Below, piece after piece: positions 23,741 through 36,284 of a DNA stretch of 64,000 nt (positions are counted from its first letter, which is position 1; each line of letters starts with the position of its first letter). Position numbers and translations under genes: made by a program. Origin of the DNA: Centrapalus pauciflorus (lineage: Eukaryota; Streptophyta; Magnoliopsida; Asterales; Asteraceae); NCBI GenBank assembly GCA_020465985.1, contig JAANYP010004836.1, forward strand, positions 1 through 64,000, given 5' to 3'. Under the pieces are notes generated by a model, which saw nothing but the letters and a program-made list of their open reading frames with translations, was not told the origin of the DNA and did not search any database.

Positions 23741-24500
23741 TCTCAATGCGGTCAACCTTGACCGTTTCCAAGTAGTTGGGACAATTCCTTTCCCAGTGCC
23801 CAGTTTCCTAGCACTCAAAGAACTTGTCATCCTTGGATTTGACTTCTCTGGTTCTAGGTTTTAGCTACTTGTTAGCTTTAACCTCCGGCTTGGAAACTTA
23901 CTTTCCTTTCCGTCTCTTTCCCTATATTCTCTTCTCAATCACTCCCTCAGCAGTCTATAGCATCCGATGCACCCCACTGATCATCTTCTCCGTGCATATT
24001 GTAACAAATTACAAATTGCTAAAACTCCTTCAATAAGGAATTGAGAATTAGATTCGTGGTCATGTCCTGTGTCACGGGTAACCCAAGTCTGCTAAGATGA
24101 TCCAGATAACCTTTCATCTTCAGTGCATGGGATCTAACAGTTGTTCCTTCTGCCATTTTACAGGAGCTCAGAGCCCTTGTCGTATATCTTTTTCAGTCCG
24201 AGCCTGAGTCTGGAACATATCCTTTAGCTGGCAATACATCTGTCAAGCTGAGACGTCCATAAGGCTAGTCCACAGCTCAGATGTCATGGTCGCTAGCATT
24301 AGACAGACAACATTGACCGAATCCTCAGAGTGCTTCTTGTGGAGATTTCTCTCCTCAACTGTAGCAGTCTCTGCAGGAGCAGGTTTTGGTGCCCTTTCCA
24401 GAATATACGACTTTCACCCGGTACTCAGAACATTTGTCAGATTTTACTCCCAGTTCAGGAAGTTGCCTCTTTTGAGTTCTCCATATCCCGAATGGACCTC
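23741..24500 (-). pseudogene. gag: degenerate Copia gag in element A
   Basis: Minus-strand pieces in shifting frames read MTSELWTSLMDVSA, QMYCQLKDMFQTQAR, MAEGTTVRSHALKMKGYLD and LILNSLL, the familiar Copia Gag helices. A zinc-knuckle remnant follows (ETGHWERNCPNYL, about 23770-23810). There is a TGA after DVSA, a frameshift after KDIRQ, a TAG within the knuckle, and Phe where the first knuckle Cys is expected. Element B carries the same three breaks. It cannot make a working Gag. Confidence 0.82.
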
Positions 24501-27473
24501 AAAGTAGCAACATGTGATTTTGGGGAGGATTTTCAAGTGGGAAAAGGATATTTGACGTTATCATTGTTGTTATTACTATTATTGTCATTGTTATTATTAA
24601 ACCGCTTCTACCTCTGTCTTTTTCAACCATCTTATACAACTTTTCAAAAATCAGTATTTGATTAACCATTAATAAATCAATAACCCAAATTTTAGAAAAT
24701 GATTTATTAATCCTAAGAACCATTTTACTTATTCATGCACCCAACGGAGGCTGAACCTACATGAATAAGCTACTCAGGCAGGCAACTTATTACCAATTAC
24801 AACCCCTTTGCAACTCTTAGATCTTATGAGATTTTCAATTTCTTAAATTGATCATGTTTAATCTCATCCACACCTTGGGCAACAGTCTTACTGAGGAACC
24901 ACCACTGACACACCATATAACAACTGCAAGTCACTGGCCCAAGTCTCACTTAGGATCCGCAGTGCTTACCTCACAGCTCTCCGAGTTTGCGGCGTAAGCA
25001 CCCAACGAAGGCTGAACCTACTTACGACGACCGGTCACCGTGAGTGCCACTATATGGACGGTGTGCTGTGTCAGATTTTTAATTTGGGTTTATAACCAGT
25101 CTCTTACCAAGAACTAGTGGCCAGTCAGGTTAGTCTGCGGGCAGGATCCTTTCGGTTCTAAACCTTTCGGAAATTCCACAGCCCGAGCAAGACTGTCCTA
25201 CACACCACCTATTCTGGTAAACAATCCAGTTAATGTACCAGTTTTAAGAATTTCAACTCTTTGATCATATGACATTTTAAAAATAAATCTCCTTTATTTG
25301 AAAAACTAATTTCATAAAAATGTCATATCTAACACCTGACAAAATAATTAAAGTTTTCAATTTAAACTTCCTTTTAAATACTTTAATTTTTCATCAAAAA
25401 TGATTGTAGTTTTGATTTCTTTTATTTATCTACTTTGTCACCACAACCACGCAGATATAAATAAAACATCAAGAAATAAAACAAACAACCACACGGTGAC
25501 ATAGCCTTGCCGAAACTAAATTGGTTTCCGAGAGCCATACGGACAAACCAATTAGGTCAAAACCTAAGGGACAAAATCAACACACAAGGCAAGAAGGTTG
25601 AACTCTTTCAGCTCCCACTAGTCTCAGCATCCGATGATGTCTCCGAGCGTCCTTGATGGATGACCTCCTTCTTGTTGGACATCTTCGCCAAGATTTTTAC
25701 ATAGTTTTAATCTAAATACATTTGCCTATTTTCTAACCTATTACAGATTACACATAAAACCGGGATTCCATTGGCACGCAGGCCTTCCCAAAAATAACCA
25801 ATAATAAAAATAGCAAACATCACGATTAAATAAACAACCATCACAAACAATGGGTCTCAAGGCTCGGCTATGTCACAAACACAAATAAAGCAGTAAAATT
25901 TGTAAATAATCCAGAATTCATTTTCATATTGACATGAAAATAATTCCAAAACCAATTAATCCACCATTAATTGAAGTAAATATGTCCAATATCGTTCTTA
26001 AATTAAACACGGTTCGTAAACTCGAAATTCAGGAACACTTTCCATAATTAGAAACTTTTTCCCGAAAAAATTTCAAATTTAATTCCATCTTTGCATTATC
26101 TTTGGATTCATAACTATACTTTTCTTAAAATATTCAATTAACAATTCAAACACCTTTGAAACTTAAACTTACTATTTTAAGAAACTTTTTATTAAACAAC
26201 CTTTAATAAATATAGTTTTATTTTCAAATAATATTGATAAATAATTTAAACTTCCTTTAAATAATTATCAATTAACTATTATTTAATTGAAACACTTTTC
26301 AAAATAAATAACTAAACTTTATTTAAAATGTCAATTTTCTAGATAAACAATTTTACCAATAAAATATTTCTTTAAAATATTTAAAGAAAATTGACCATCT
26401 TTAAATAATACCAAAAACTTTTCTTTATGGTTTTAAATGATTTCTACCAAAAACGTTAATGTCGAGATCAAATCTCAAAACATTAAACCATGACCGAGCA
26501 TGAAATTCAAAGTCACGATTTCATCAATTTGAAAACAGAATCCCTAAATTAAACTCCCTTTAATTTAATAATACATTTTATGGAACTAAATATTAAATGC
26601 ATGAATTAAATCTAGTTTATAAATTAAAATTACCATTAATTTTAATTTCAACATTAAAACTTAACTTTTAATTAAAACCGATTTAATTTAAACGACGAAT
26701 TACCGGAAAACGGAAATGAACCAACTTAGTTAACCGACTCATACTCGGGTTGAATAACCCATATGAACCGAAAAACAAGTAGGGTATTAAACCCTTTGAC
26801 GGCTGAAATTAATCGAAGCCATTAATCAACTCACTTTGATTACTTCGATTTCCATATTCCAATTAATCGTTTAATTATCAAATCGAATAATATTTAAACC
26901 GATTTGCGAATTTATAAAAAACTGATAAAGTCTCCACTTTAATTTTATAAAATCGAAAACATATTTACATATATTTTGTCACAAATGTTTAAATATTGAA
27001 AACCAAACACTTTTGATTTACTAATTCGATTTTAACGCATTTAATTTAATCGTTCGAGTTTAACCGTGAATTAAACGACACGACGGAACAAATAATCCAT
27101 CACCTCGGTTACCACATCACAACCGAGAGGTCATGGGTCTCAACCCATGGCCGAAATCTCTAGGTTTGATTTCGCGTACCAAAACGTTTAATATTCCGAC
27201 TTTTAATCAATTAACACTTTTAAACAATCAAACATCAACTAAATAAAACGAGCTAAGGTTTCAAAATCCTGAGTTCCGAGGAACTCCAAGGTAGCCGAGA
27301 ATCACCATAAGGTTTCCAAAACCTTTGGTCGATTTTCTCCAAGCCAAATCAAAACCTTAAACATTTTAATAATTGATTTCAACCGTTTAAACAACTTTAA
27401 TTATTGAAAATCAAAACTTTAAGATCGTTGGACATAAATACTCGAAGAATACTATCATTATGTTACTTAACCT
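24501..27473 (-). other. untranslated region between primer site and gag, element A
   Basis: Nearly 3 kb without coding signal. It includes a short direct repeat (CACCCAACG[G/A]AGGCTGAACC at about 24738 and 24999), several (T/A)-rich blocks and GC-richer patches. Element B carries a colinear copy (40291-43239). A leader this long is unusual for a Copia element and may hold packaging signals used in trans. Confidence 0.7.
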
Positions 27474-27486
27474 GGCTCTGATACCA
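27474..27486 (-). other. primer binding site of element A
   Basis: The minus strand reads TGGTATCAGAGCC, complementary to initiator-Met tRNA, one base inside the LTR that starts at 27488. Confidence 0.94.
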
Positions 27487-27487
27487 C

Positions 27488-27675
27488 TGTTGGGAATTCG
27501 TATGGTTTTTCATAAAAACATAAACATTAATCTTATTAACGCACAACGGAAGCTTTTTAAAATCACGAATTCCGTACACGGATCATCAAGTAAAACATAA
27601 GATAAGTAAATGAGAAAGCAATAAAAATCCGTACCTTTGTATTCGATAACAAGAATACACGAATGAGATACTTTC
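27488..27675 (-). repeat. 5' LTR of element A, fragment 1 (interrupted by B)
   Basis: 188 bp matching 20739-20926 with two differences. It ends in CTTTC (27671-27675), which is repeated at 45249-45253 on the other side of element B: the 5-bp target duplication of B. Confidence 0.94.
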
Positions 27676-28774
<1,099 letters not shown>

Positions 28775-30010
28775 TACTCCCACTTGTGTAAGACGACATA
28801 CTGTCCTGCAGCATGCGCCTAAAGGAGGTCATGGCTAGACACTTTAGGCAACCAAGGTCATAAAAACTCTGACTCCCATTCGGGCATTCTTGTTGAAACA
28901 GCCTTCCAAAAAGAAACTTAGGTTATATCCCATGCATCGCGATATTTCAATGTGAAAGCTAGGCATGGATTAGATCAACCGTAGCAAACACGATTATGTT
29001 TCTCGACTCCCTGTTCTCATACTGAACTGAAACAGACAGATTAGAACACATCAGTTCTGTCCGAGCATGGCCATGCATTTCTGTCAGTATCGATCGTCGA
29101 GGGGCCCAGAAATATCTCTTCTTAGTTAAAAGAAGGTGCAAATCCCATATTGACTATCTAGGCCTCTAGCACGACTCCCACTGCAACCAGCCTCGAACCG
29201 TTATGATCACCTAGTTACGGATGACGTTAGGTTAGGACAAATGTACAGCAGCACTCGCACTAAAGTACGTAGACATCTCAAGTACTAAGGATTACCTTTT
29301 TGAGACGACACATGACTATGATCCACAAAGTGGTCTCAATCGGTGGGTCAATCCAATATTTGTTCGCAACAAATACCTGTGAATTTGGTCCAACCTTTGC
29401 TATATTCATCATCCATGAATATCAACCAAAAACCACAGTAGCCTTTTATTATTCTCGTTGTGGTTCCCACGACAACAAGCAGCTATGGAATAATTTTAGA
29501 ATAACTTCAAATTTATTCTTGGATTTCTAAAACATGCAAAATAGAACGACATTAAAGATATCATGTTGATCTCCTTTATCTCAATAAACACAACATGACT
29601 TCCATCAATTTAATGCTACTGTTCCTTTATCATATGTAACGGTAACACGATCTATCGAAAAATTAATTTCAGACATGATCTTAGTGGGAGTGTTCTCTAG
29701 TTAACTGACTTAACTTCCATTACCGTTTATCTTTGAAAAAATTACACTAGTTCTTTATTACAAGTTCTTGTAATATTATTCAGATCCAATCTGAATCTCC
29801 TTACAAATTTATATCCATTATCTTTAGAGGAACTGGTAAATCACTCATAAAGACACCATGATTAAAATTTAGGAGCTCTAGCAATTCAGATTAATTGCTA
29901 CTAGTGATACGTTTAGATGTTTAGACTTGAATATGACAGTATGCGGTTTATCTATATCTTAACAAGATATCTTTAATAACATTGTGTTCAACATTTGTGA
30001 TATGTATCCA
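28775..30010 (-). other. polypurine tract and interior of element B, part 1
   Basis: Minus-strand ACAAGTGGGAGTA (28775-28787) abuts the 3' LTR as polypurine tract. The remainder is colinear with 21754-22970 of element A, with no coding signal. It breaks off at TAACC (30011-30015), the target site of element C. Confidence 0.8.
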
Positions 30011-30015
30011 TAACC

Positions 30016-32481
30016 TGTAACATCCGGCACTAAACCAGGTTAGCAACAATGACCTAATCTATATTTAATAGCCAATTCTAACCTAATCAGTGGTCATTAG
30101 AAATTAATCAAGTGATTAACAAGGTTTATTAGAAAATTCAACTCAATTAGAATCAAATTCATCGGTGCGATGAATCGGGAAATCAATTAATCCGATCAAT
30201 TTACGATATGAGGGAATAATTCAACTAAGTACATAATTAAATTATGATTAGTGACACTAATCATACACTAATACAATTACTTAACATTAATTATGCAAGA
30301 CTAAAACAATTCATTAAAACAATGCATCTAAATGTATTTATGAAATTACAAGAAAAGGGAAATACAAGAATACATTTCTAAATACTTTTATACAAAAAGA
30401 AAGTAAAATACATGGAAAATACCTTCACATGACCAGCCCTCATAGTACACACACACTTGATTTTCAATTTTATATTAAGAAGACCATGCACCATCTACAT
30501 CAAATCTCCTTTCTCCATTCCCTTTCATTTCACCATTCTCTTTCAATTCAACCAAGTGTGCACTCAACCTCCATTTGAAAGACCAAGACTTTTCCTATAA
30601 ATAGAGAGTTTCCCTTTCATTATTTACACACCAAAATCCCTCTTTTTTCTCTCTAAAAACCGGATCCCACACACACACACACTACAAACATTTTCATTCA
30701 AGTGTTCTTGGTGAAATTCAAGTGTTCTTGGTGAAATTCAAGTGTTCTTGGTGAACTTCAAGTGTTCTTGGTTCAAATCTTGCAAGAGTTCCAACTTCTT
30801 CTCAATTTCATACTCCAAATACATCAAAGTAAGTAAATACTAACTTATTTCATCATATATTTATGTTTATATAAGTCTTGCATAATATATATAATCACCA
30901 ACAACAACAAGTTTCATAAAAACTCAAGTTTATAAGTTTCTAGTTTTATTTTTAAGTTGTTTCTTTAAATGTGTTTATGAATATATGAACACATTATAAA
31001 AGTGTTAATATTATGAAAACATGTGATATATATGTGTTTTTATAACTATTATGACTTTTATACAAGTAGTCTTTGAATAAACAACAAGAATCATAAGTTG
31101 TTTCAAGTTTATAAACTACGGATTTTCGGCAGAAAATTTATATCGACTTTGAAAAATCATAACTAATTCATAACTCAACGAAATGAGTTGATTCTTGTCT
31201 CAAAAGTTAGATCTATGTCTTAACTATAGATCTGCAATTTTTCATAATTTATTTTGAAGTTTAAGACCTCCAGAAATTATTTGAGAAACCGAAAGTTTGA
31301 CAGCTCAAAAATGGTCAACATAGCGTTTTTAACGAGATTTTTCACCAACCTAAACAACTCGAAAAATGGCCGTTCTTGATTCTAAAAATCCTTTGTATAT
31401 AGTAGTTTAATGTCCTAGAAAACCAAAGTCTAAAACATTTTGGAGCTTGGTCAAAAACAGCCTCAAAGTAGGCCGAAAAACCTCCGAAAAAGCTGGAAAA
31501 TTGTATATATATATAAACTTGACGTTTTAAGCGCACTTTATTTATAAACTTGTAATGTTGGGTGATTTAAGACATAAAAATCTATAAATATACATATTAT
31601 CATATATTAGTGATATTAAGTCCTTATCATCATTTAGGACTCGGTTAAACACCTCCGGTTTCATCACCCATCAAACAACGCACTTTTGCATTTTTGCGCG
31701 TCGTTTTGCCATCACAAGTTCGGTGAGTCTTCATAGCCCCTATTTTTCACTATCTATTGGGGTGGAAATACATGCACTGTTTTTCATATGGACATCAAAA
31801 CTGTTTATTTCTTATATGTATTACATGTTCGGATTCCATCAGCCCTTATATCATGAACCGTTAATTGCATTTATTTGTAAGCGCGAGTATATTGTGGATA
31901 GATCTATTGGGAGTCATGTCCCCCATTCGTGTTAGCTCGGTTCGGCTAACAGCGAGTGCATATATATTCAACACACGGTATTACGTATGGGAATACTGCA
32001 CAGGGCAAACTCATTCTAATTAAGCTTCGGTTGCATGATGGTTTATGTAATACATACACGGAATTTATGATTTTATAAATTCAACTCATCTGATAATGTC
32101 CATACAACTGGTCTTTTCGCGTAAACCTATGAGCTCACCAACAATTTTTGTTGACGTATTTTAGCATGTATTTTCAGGTAATTAAGGCAAGTATGCCTTC
32201 AGAAGTAACCACTTTAAGGCTTCCGCACTTAAGGAGTCGCATTCTTTTTCAAACCGTCGGAGATTTATTTGCATTATTTTGGATAATTTAATTATGTATT
32301 CAAATCTCTGTACCTTGCGAACTACTCTTTATTATTTACGGGTTATGTAAAACGTTTCTACCTTTTAAGGTTATATCGATGTATTTTTGAAAACGTCCAT
32401 ATAGTGGTCGTTCATTATGATTATGGTCACGCTTCCGCACTCGTCACGCCTCGCTGCCAACCGGGGTAGCAGGGTGTGACA
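30016..32481 (+). repeat. 5' LTR of element C (2466 bp)
   Basis: A TATA box is seen in CCTATAAATAGAGAG at about 30595-30609. A 20-bp minisatellite (CAAGTGTTCTTGGTGAAATT type) occurs four times at about 30699-30771, against three in the 3' LTR. A (CA)n run precedes it. A 70-codon frame (31723-31935) is identical in both LTRs (37982-38194) simply because the LTRs are. The end GTGTGACA is followed by CAT and the primer site. Confidence 0.94.
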
Positions 32482-32484
32482 CAT

Positions 32485-32497
32485 TGGTATCAGAGCC
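32485..32497 (+). other. primer binding site of element C
   Basis: TGGTATCAGAGCC, complementary to initiator-Met tRNA, three bases after the LTR end. It sets the plus-strand orientation. Confidence 0.94.
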
Positions 32498-32583
32498 ATA
32501 GTTATAGTGAACTAGGTTGCATTAGTACCTAGACTATAACTGTTACAAAAACAAAACTTTCTTCAAGAACTGTGAACACATAT

Positions 32584-33330
32584 ATGGACCCTGATGACAA
32601 TAACATGTCGAAATTCAGCCCTAGGGAAAGGGTGTCACTAGCACAATGGGAGTCTATCCCAGTACCTGCCCATCAGCCAAGCCCGCCGCAGTAGTAACCA
32701 GCAAGCATAGAACAGTGGGGATGGATGCCTCACACTCTCCAAGAGTGGAGAAACGAGGAGGGGATCCAAATCCAGTTTGAAGTCAGAACACCATCTTCCT
32801 CTCAAGTGCCGACACTTACCTAGAAACCTATGTAACAAACGATGCCCCTGTTGGTGGCAAGGGCCGCCAGACACGACCTCCAATTTCGACAAAATCCACC
32901 AAGAGGTCGGTGAGATCTTTGCAAGGATTAAGTAGGAGGCAATGCAAACCACCAATAAACCTTAGGCCAACCAGAATACCCAGGCGATTTAACAAGACGG
33001 AATCGACGAATTGTGACAGCACCTAGCGGAGCACAAAGCCCACACTGCAGAACTAACCCAACGACTTAACGCTCTGGAGTACGAGGAAACCCCGGAGGCA
33101 TCTCTTTATAGTATTTCTCTAGGCTTTACTATCTGATATATCTTAGGGTAAATAAGGCTTAAGAATTTATCAGAAAATATCGACCATATCATATACAAAG
33201 ATTAAGTATCAAGAACTTTTATGAGGAATTAAGTTTTAACTACAACTCTGCGTAGGAAAAGATAAAGCTGTGACTATCTGCCTAAGAAATTTCAAACCCG
33301 TTGACTTATCCTCATACCCCATTAGATACC
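32584..33330 (+). pseudogene. gag: gag remnant of element C
   Basis: ATG at 32584 starts MDPDDNNMSKFSPRERVSLA and runs to a stop within about 35 codons (CCGCAGTAGTAA, about 32688). Beyond it all frames are interrupted, and I cannot see a clear capsid or zinc knuckle. Position between primer site and protease identifies it as gag. The minus-strand frames over 32638-33022 are shadows. Confidence 0.6.
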
Positions 33331-33720
33331 ACTTATGCATTTCTACTATTTGATACTGGTGCTGATAGGAGCTTTATATCCACTAAGTTCACTAAGCAGA
33401 TAAATTCCATTAAGTGCTACTTATGCTATTGAGGTTGATGACAGTGAGACGCTTAAGACAAATAATATAAGTCGAGGATGCTCCTTAGAATTAGTAGGCC
33501 GACTCTTTGAAACAGACATGATACCCATCAAACTGGGAAGTGTTTACCTGGTCATAGGCATGGATTGGCTATCGAAAATCGTGTGGAAATAGTATGCAAC
33601 AAGAACACAGTTCATATACCTTTAGCCAATAAGAAGGTCCTTACTGTCCAACGCAAAGCATGAAATACCAAAGTAAGCATCATCTCTAGCATTAGGACCC
33701 TGAAGTGTGGATAGAGAGGG
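33331..33720 (+). pseudogene. pol: aspartic protease remnant of element C
   Basis: LFDTGADRSFIS is readable (DTG at about 33352-33360), the Gypsy protease active-site motif. Downstream pieces (KLGSVYLVIGMDWL, NKNTVHIPL-like) match the usual Gypsy protease end, GMDWL. Frames are shifted several times, so no intact enzyme is possible. Confidence 0.75.
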
Positions 33721-34960
33721 AGCCAAAGGGAAAGCGGCTCGAAAATATTCTTATTATTTATGGTTACCCCAAAGTTTTTCCAGAACACTTACCTGAACTC
33801 CCAACATCAAGGCAACTCAAATTCAAAAATAGGCCTAGTATCAGCTGCGAATCGTCCAACCAACTGTAGTAGCTCTTAGATAAAAGGTTTATCAAACCGA
33901 GTTCCTCGCTCTAGAGGAGCTCCAGTTTTGTTCATAAAGAAGAAGAATGGAACCTTCAGAATGTGCATCAATTACTAAGAGCTAGATAAACTAAAAGAAC
34001 CGACACCAGCTCACAAGGATTAATGACTTATTTGACCAAACTCCAAGAATTAAGCTTCTGTTAGAAGATCGACCTAAGGTCTGGTTATCATCAGGTTAGA
34101 GTTCGCAAGAAAGATATTTCAAAGACAGCCTTCAGATTCCGTTTCGGTCAACATAAATTCCTATTAATGCCGTTGGGATTAACCTGTGCCCCAACGATAC
34201 TCATGGACCTCATTAGGTGTGCAAACCTTATCTAGACAAATTCGTGATTGTATTCTTGAATGACTTCTTAATCTACTCACGAAACAAGGAGGAGCACGAG
34301 CAAACATTTAAGACTGATTCTAGAGTTGTTGAAGAAAGAACAACTATATGCCAAGCTTTCTAAGTTTGACTTTTGACTAAGATAGGTAAGATTTCTCAGT
34401 CACGTGATCAATAGTAAAGGAATCCAAGTTGACCCCGCCAAGATCGAGACTATCAGAAATTGGTTAACTCTTAGAACCCCCATAAAAATACGACGGTCCT
34501 TAAGACTTGCCACTTATTATAAGCAATTATCAGAAATTTCTCTAAGTTCACCAGAGCTCTAACAAAACTGACCCGAAAGGACATTAAGTATGATTGGAGC
34601 AAGGATCAGGAGATATCATTTCAGTTATTAAAGCACAAACTGTGCAGCGCGCCTATTTTGTCCATACCTAAGAGGAACGAGAAATTTATAGATTACTATG
34701 ACACTTCACACAATGGGTTGATATAGAAAGATAGGTCATAGCTTATGCTTTATGAAAACTTAAGGTTCACTAGGTGATTTACACAACGCATGATCTGGAT
34801 CTTGAAGCAGTAGTCTTTATCCTTGGAGACATTAGTTGTACGGTATGAAGTGTATTGTATTCACAGACCATAAGAGCCTCCAACACATCTCGAACGAGAA
34901 AGAGTCGAATACGAAGTAGTACCGTTGGATGGAACTAATAAGTAATTGTAACCGTGAAAA
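33721..34960 (+). pseudogene. pol: reverse transcriptase and RNase H remnant of element C
   Basis: Frame pieces read RVPRSRGAPVLFIKKKNGTFRMC-like, then LLMPLGLTCAPT (about 34161-34196), the Gypsy FxxMPFGLTNAP motif. Next is FVIVFLNDFLIYS (about 34241-34280), where the catalytic pair normally reads DD but here the first is Asn. Finger and thumb pieces follow (LYAKLSKFDF-like, GIQVDPAKIE) and an RNase H trace (YYDTSHNGLI, TTHDLDLEAVVF, at about 34690-34850). Many in-frame stops; a fossil. Confidence 0.82.
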
Positions 34961-35065
34961 TTCGTTATCACCTGAGGAAAACTAATGAGCTAAGCCGTTA
35001 AGAGTACAAGTGGATAAATAGTTTAGGATAAGGGCTAGTAAAAATCGATATTTCGTGAATAGAAT

Positions 35066-35760
35066 ATGATTACTCTGTTTGGTGGAATAAGAAAGCTGAC
35101 TATGGATGAAGGACACAAATTAAGATATGTCGTTCACCCCGGATCCGATAAAATGTATCATGACCTTAAGGAGTTGTACGGGTGGCCTAACATGAAGGAT
35201 GACATTGCCACATATGTCAACAAATTCCTAACATGCTCCAAAGTTAAGACAAACATAAGAAACCATTTGAGTATTAGTCGATCGCCTAACAAAATCCGCA
35301 CATTCCTACCAATAAAGAAGAACAATAGAATGAATAAGCCAGTCCAAACGTACCTCAAGGAAGTCATCTCCGGACACGGAGTGCCTATTTAAATCATTTC
35401 GAATACGAATAGCAGATTTACATATAGGCTTTTGGCAATTATTACTACAAGCTTTGGATACAAACTTGGACATGAGTACCACTTATCACCCTCAGACCAA
35501 TGGTAAGAATAATAGAACGATCCAAACCCTAGAACACACATTAAGAGCCTGTGTAATGGATACTCAATTGCCTTAGTGGAATTATTAACTACAATAGCTA
35601 TCACTCGAGTATTAAAGCTGCTCCGTTTGAGGCCCTCTAGGGGCGAAAGTGTCGATCGCCGATTTGTCAGGTAGAAGTAGGAAATAGCCAAATCACTGGC
35701 CCTAAGACCATTCACAAAAGTACCCAAAAGGATAGTACAGATACAAAACTGACTAAAAGT
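35066..35760 (+). pseudogene. pol: integrase remnant of element C
   Basis: A 108-codon frame (35066-35392) carries the HHCC zinc-binding domain (HPGSDKMYHDLKELYG ... FLTCSKVK) and then jumps to KIRTFLPIKK and ISGHGVPI. This means the stretch with the first catalytic Asp (usually W..I.MDF) is missing, an internal deletion. Downstream (35393-35760) the rest of the core is broken into short frames (STTYHPQTNGKNNRTIQT-like around 35478-35525). Confidence 0.82.
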
Positions 35761-36262
35761 TGCCTGCGATGGTAAGAAAGTTATGCAGATGAAAATAGAA
35801 AATCCATTGAGTTCTAATCAGGAGAACAAGTACTGATGAAAGTCTTGCCATGGAAGGGCGTGTTACGATTTGGGAAACAAGGATAATTAAACCCTCGATA
35901 CATTAGCAATACAAAGTCTTAAAGGGGATTGGACTCGTAGCTTATCGTTTAGAGTTACCACCAGAGCTTAGCAGCATGCACAATACCTTCCACGTATCGA
36001 ATAAGAAGAAGTGGTTGTTAGAGGAGACACTTGTTACCCCTTGGGAGAGATCCAACTAACTGATAAACTTCGCTTCATGAAAGAGCCGGTTGAAATCATG
36101 GACCGTAAGGTCAAAGGATGGAAGCACAGTTGTATACCCATCCTCAAGGTCAGATGGAATTCTAGGCATGAACACGAATTCTCTAGGGCATGCAAAGGCC
36201 AGTTAAAGCAAAGATACTCTCATATACTCTTAAATAACAATACCATTGAGGAAACAAGATAA
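35761..36262 (+). pseudogene. pol: pol C-terminus with chromodomain-like tail (element C)
   Basis: Pieces with GEQVLMKVLPWKG-like and LPPELSSMHNTFHVS-like sequence (35820-36000) are the usual integrase C-terminus. The frame at 36011-36262 reads DKLRFMKEPVEIMDRKVKG and PILKVRWNSRHEHEFS, resembling the degenerate chromodomain of plant Tekay-type chromoviruses. That domain is thought to steer integration to marked chromatin. It ends at TAA 36260-36262, 35 bp before the 3' LTR. Confidence 0.78.
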
Positions 36263-36284
36263 AATTTCGGGACGAAATTCCCTT

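Noticed and set aside
24286..24723. Plus-strand frames in elements A and B (also 23824-24036, 39606-39809, 40103-40327)
   Set aside because: Antisense to the degenerate gag and knuckle; the minus strand gives clear Copia Gag motifs.
31723..31935. 70-codon frame identical at 37982-38194
   Set aside because: It lies wholly in the LTRs of element C and is repeated only because the LTRs are; no known domain and no codon-bias evidence.
32638..33022. Minus-strand frames of 105 and 64 codons in element C
   Set aside because: Antisense to the gag remnant; no recognisable protein.
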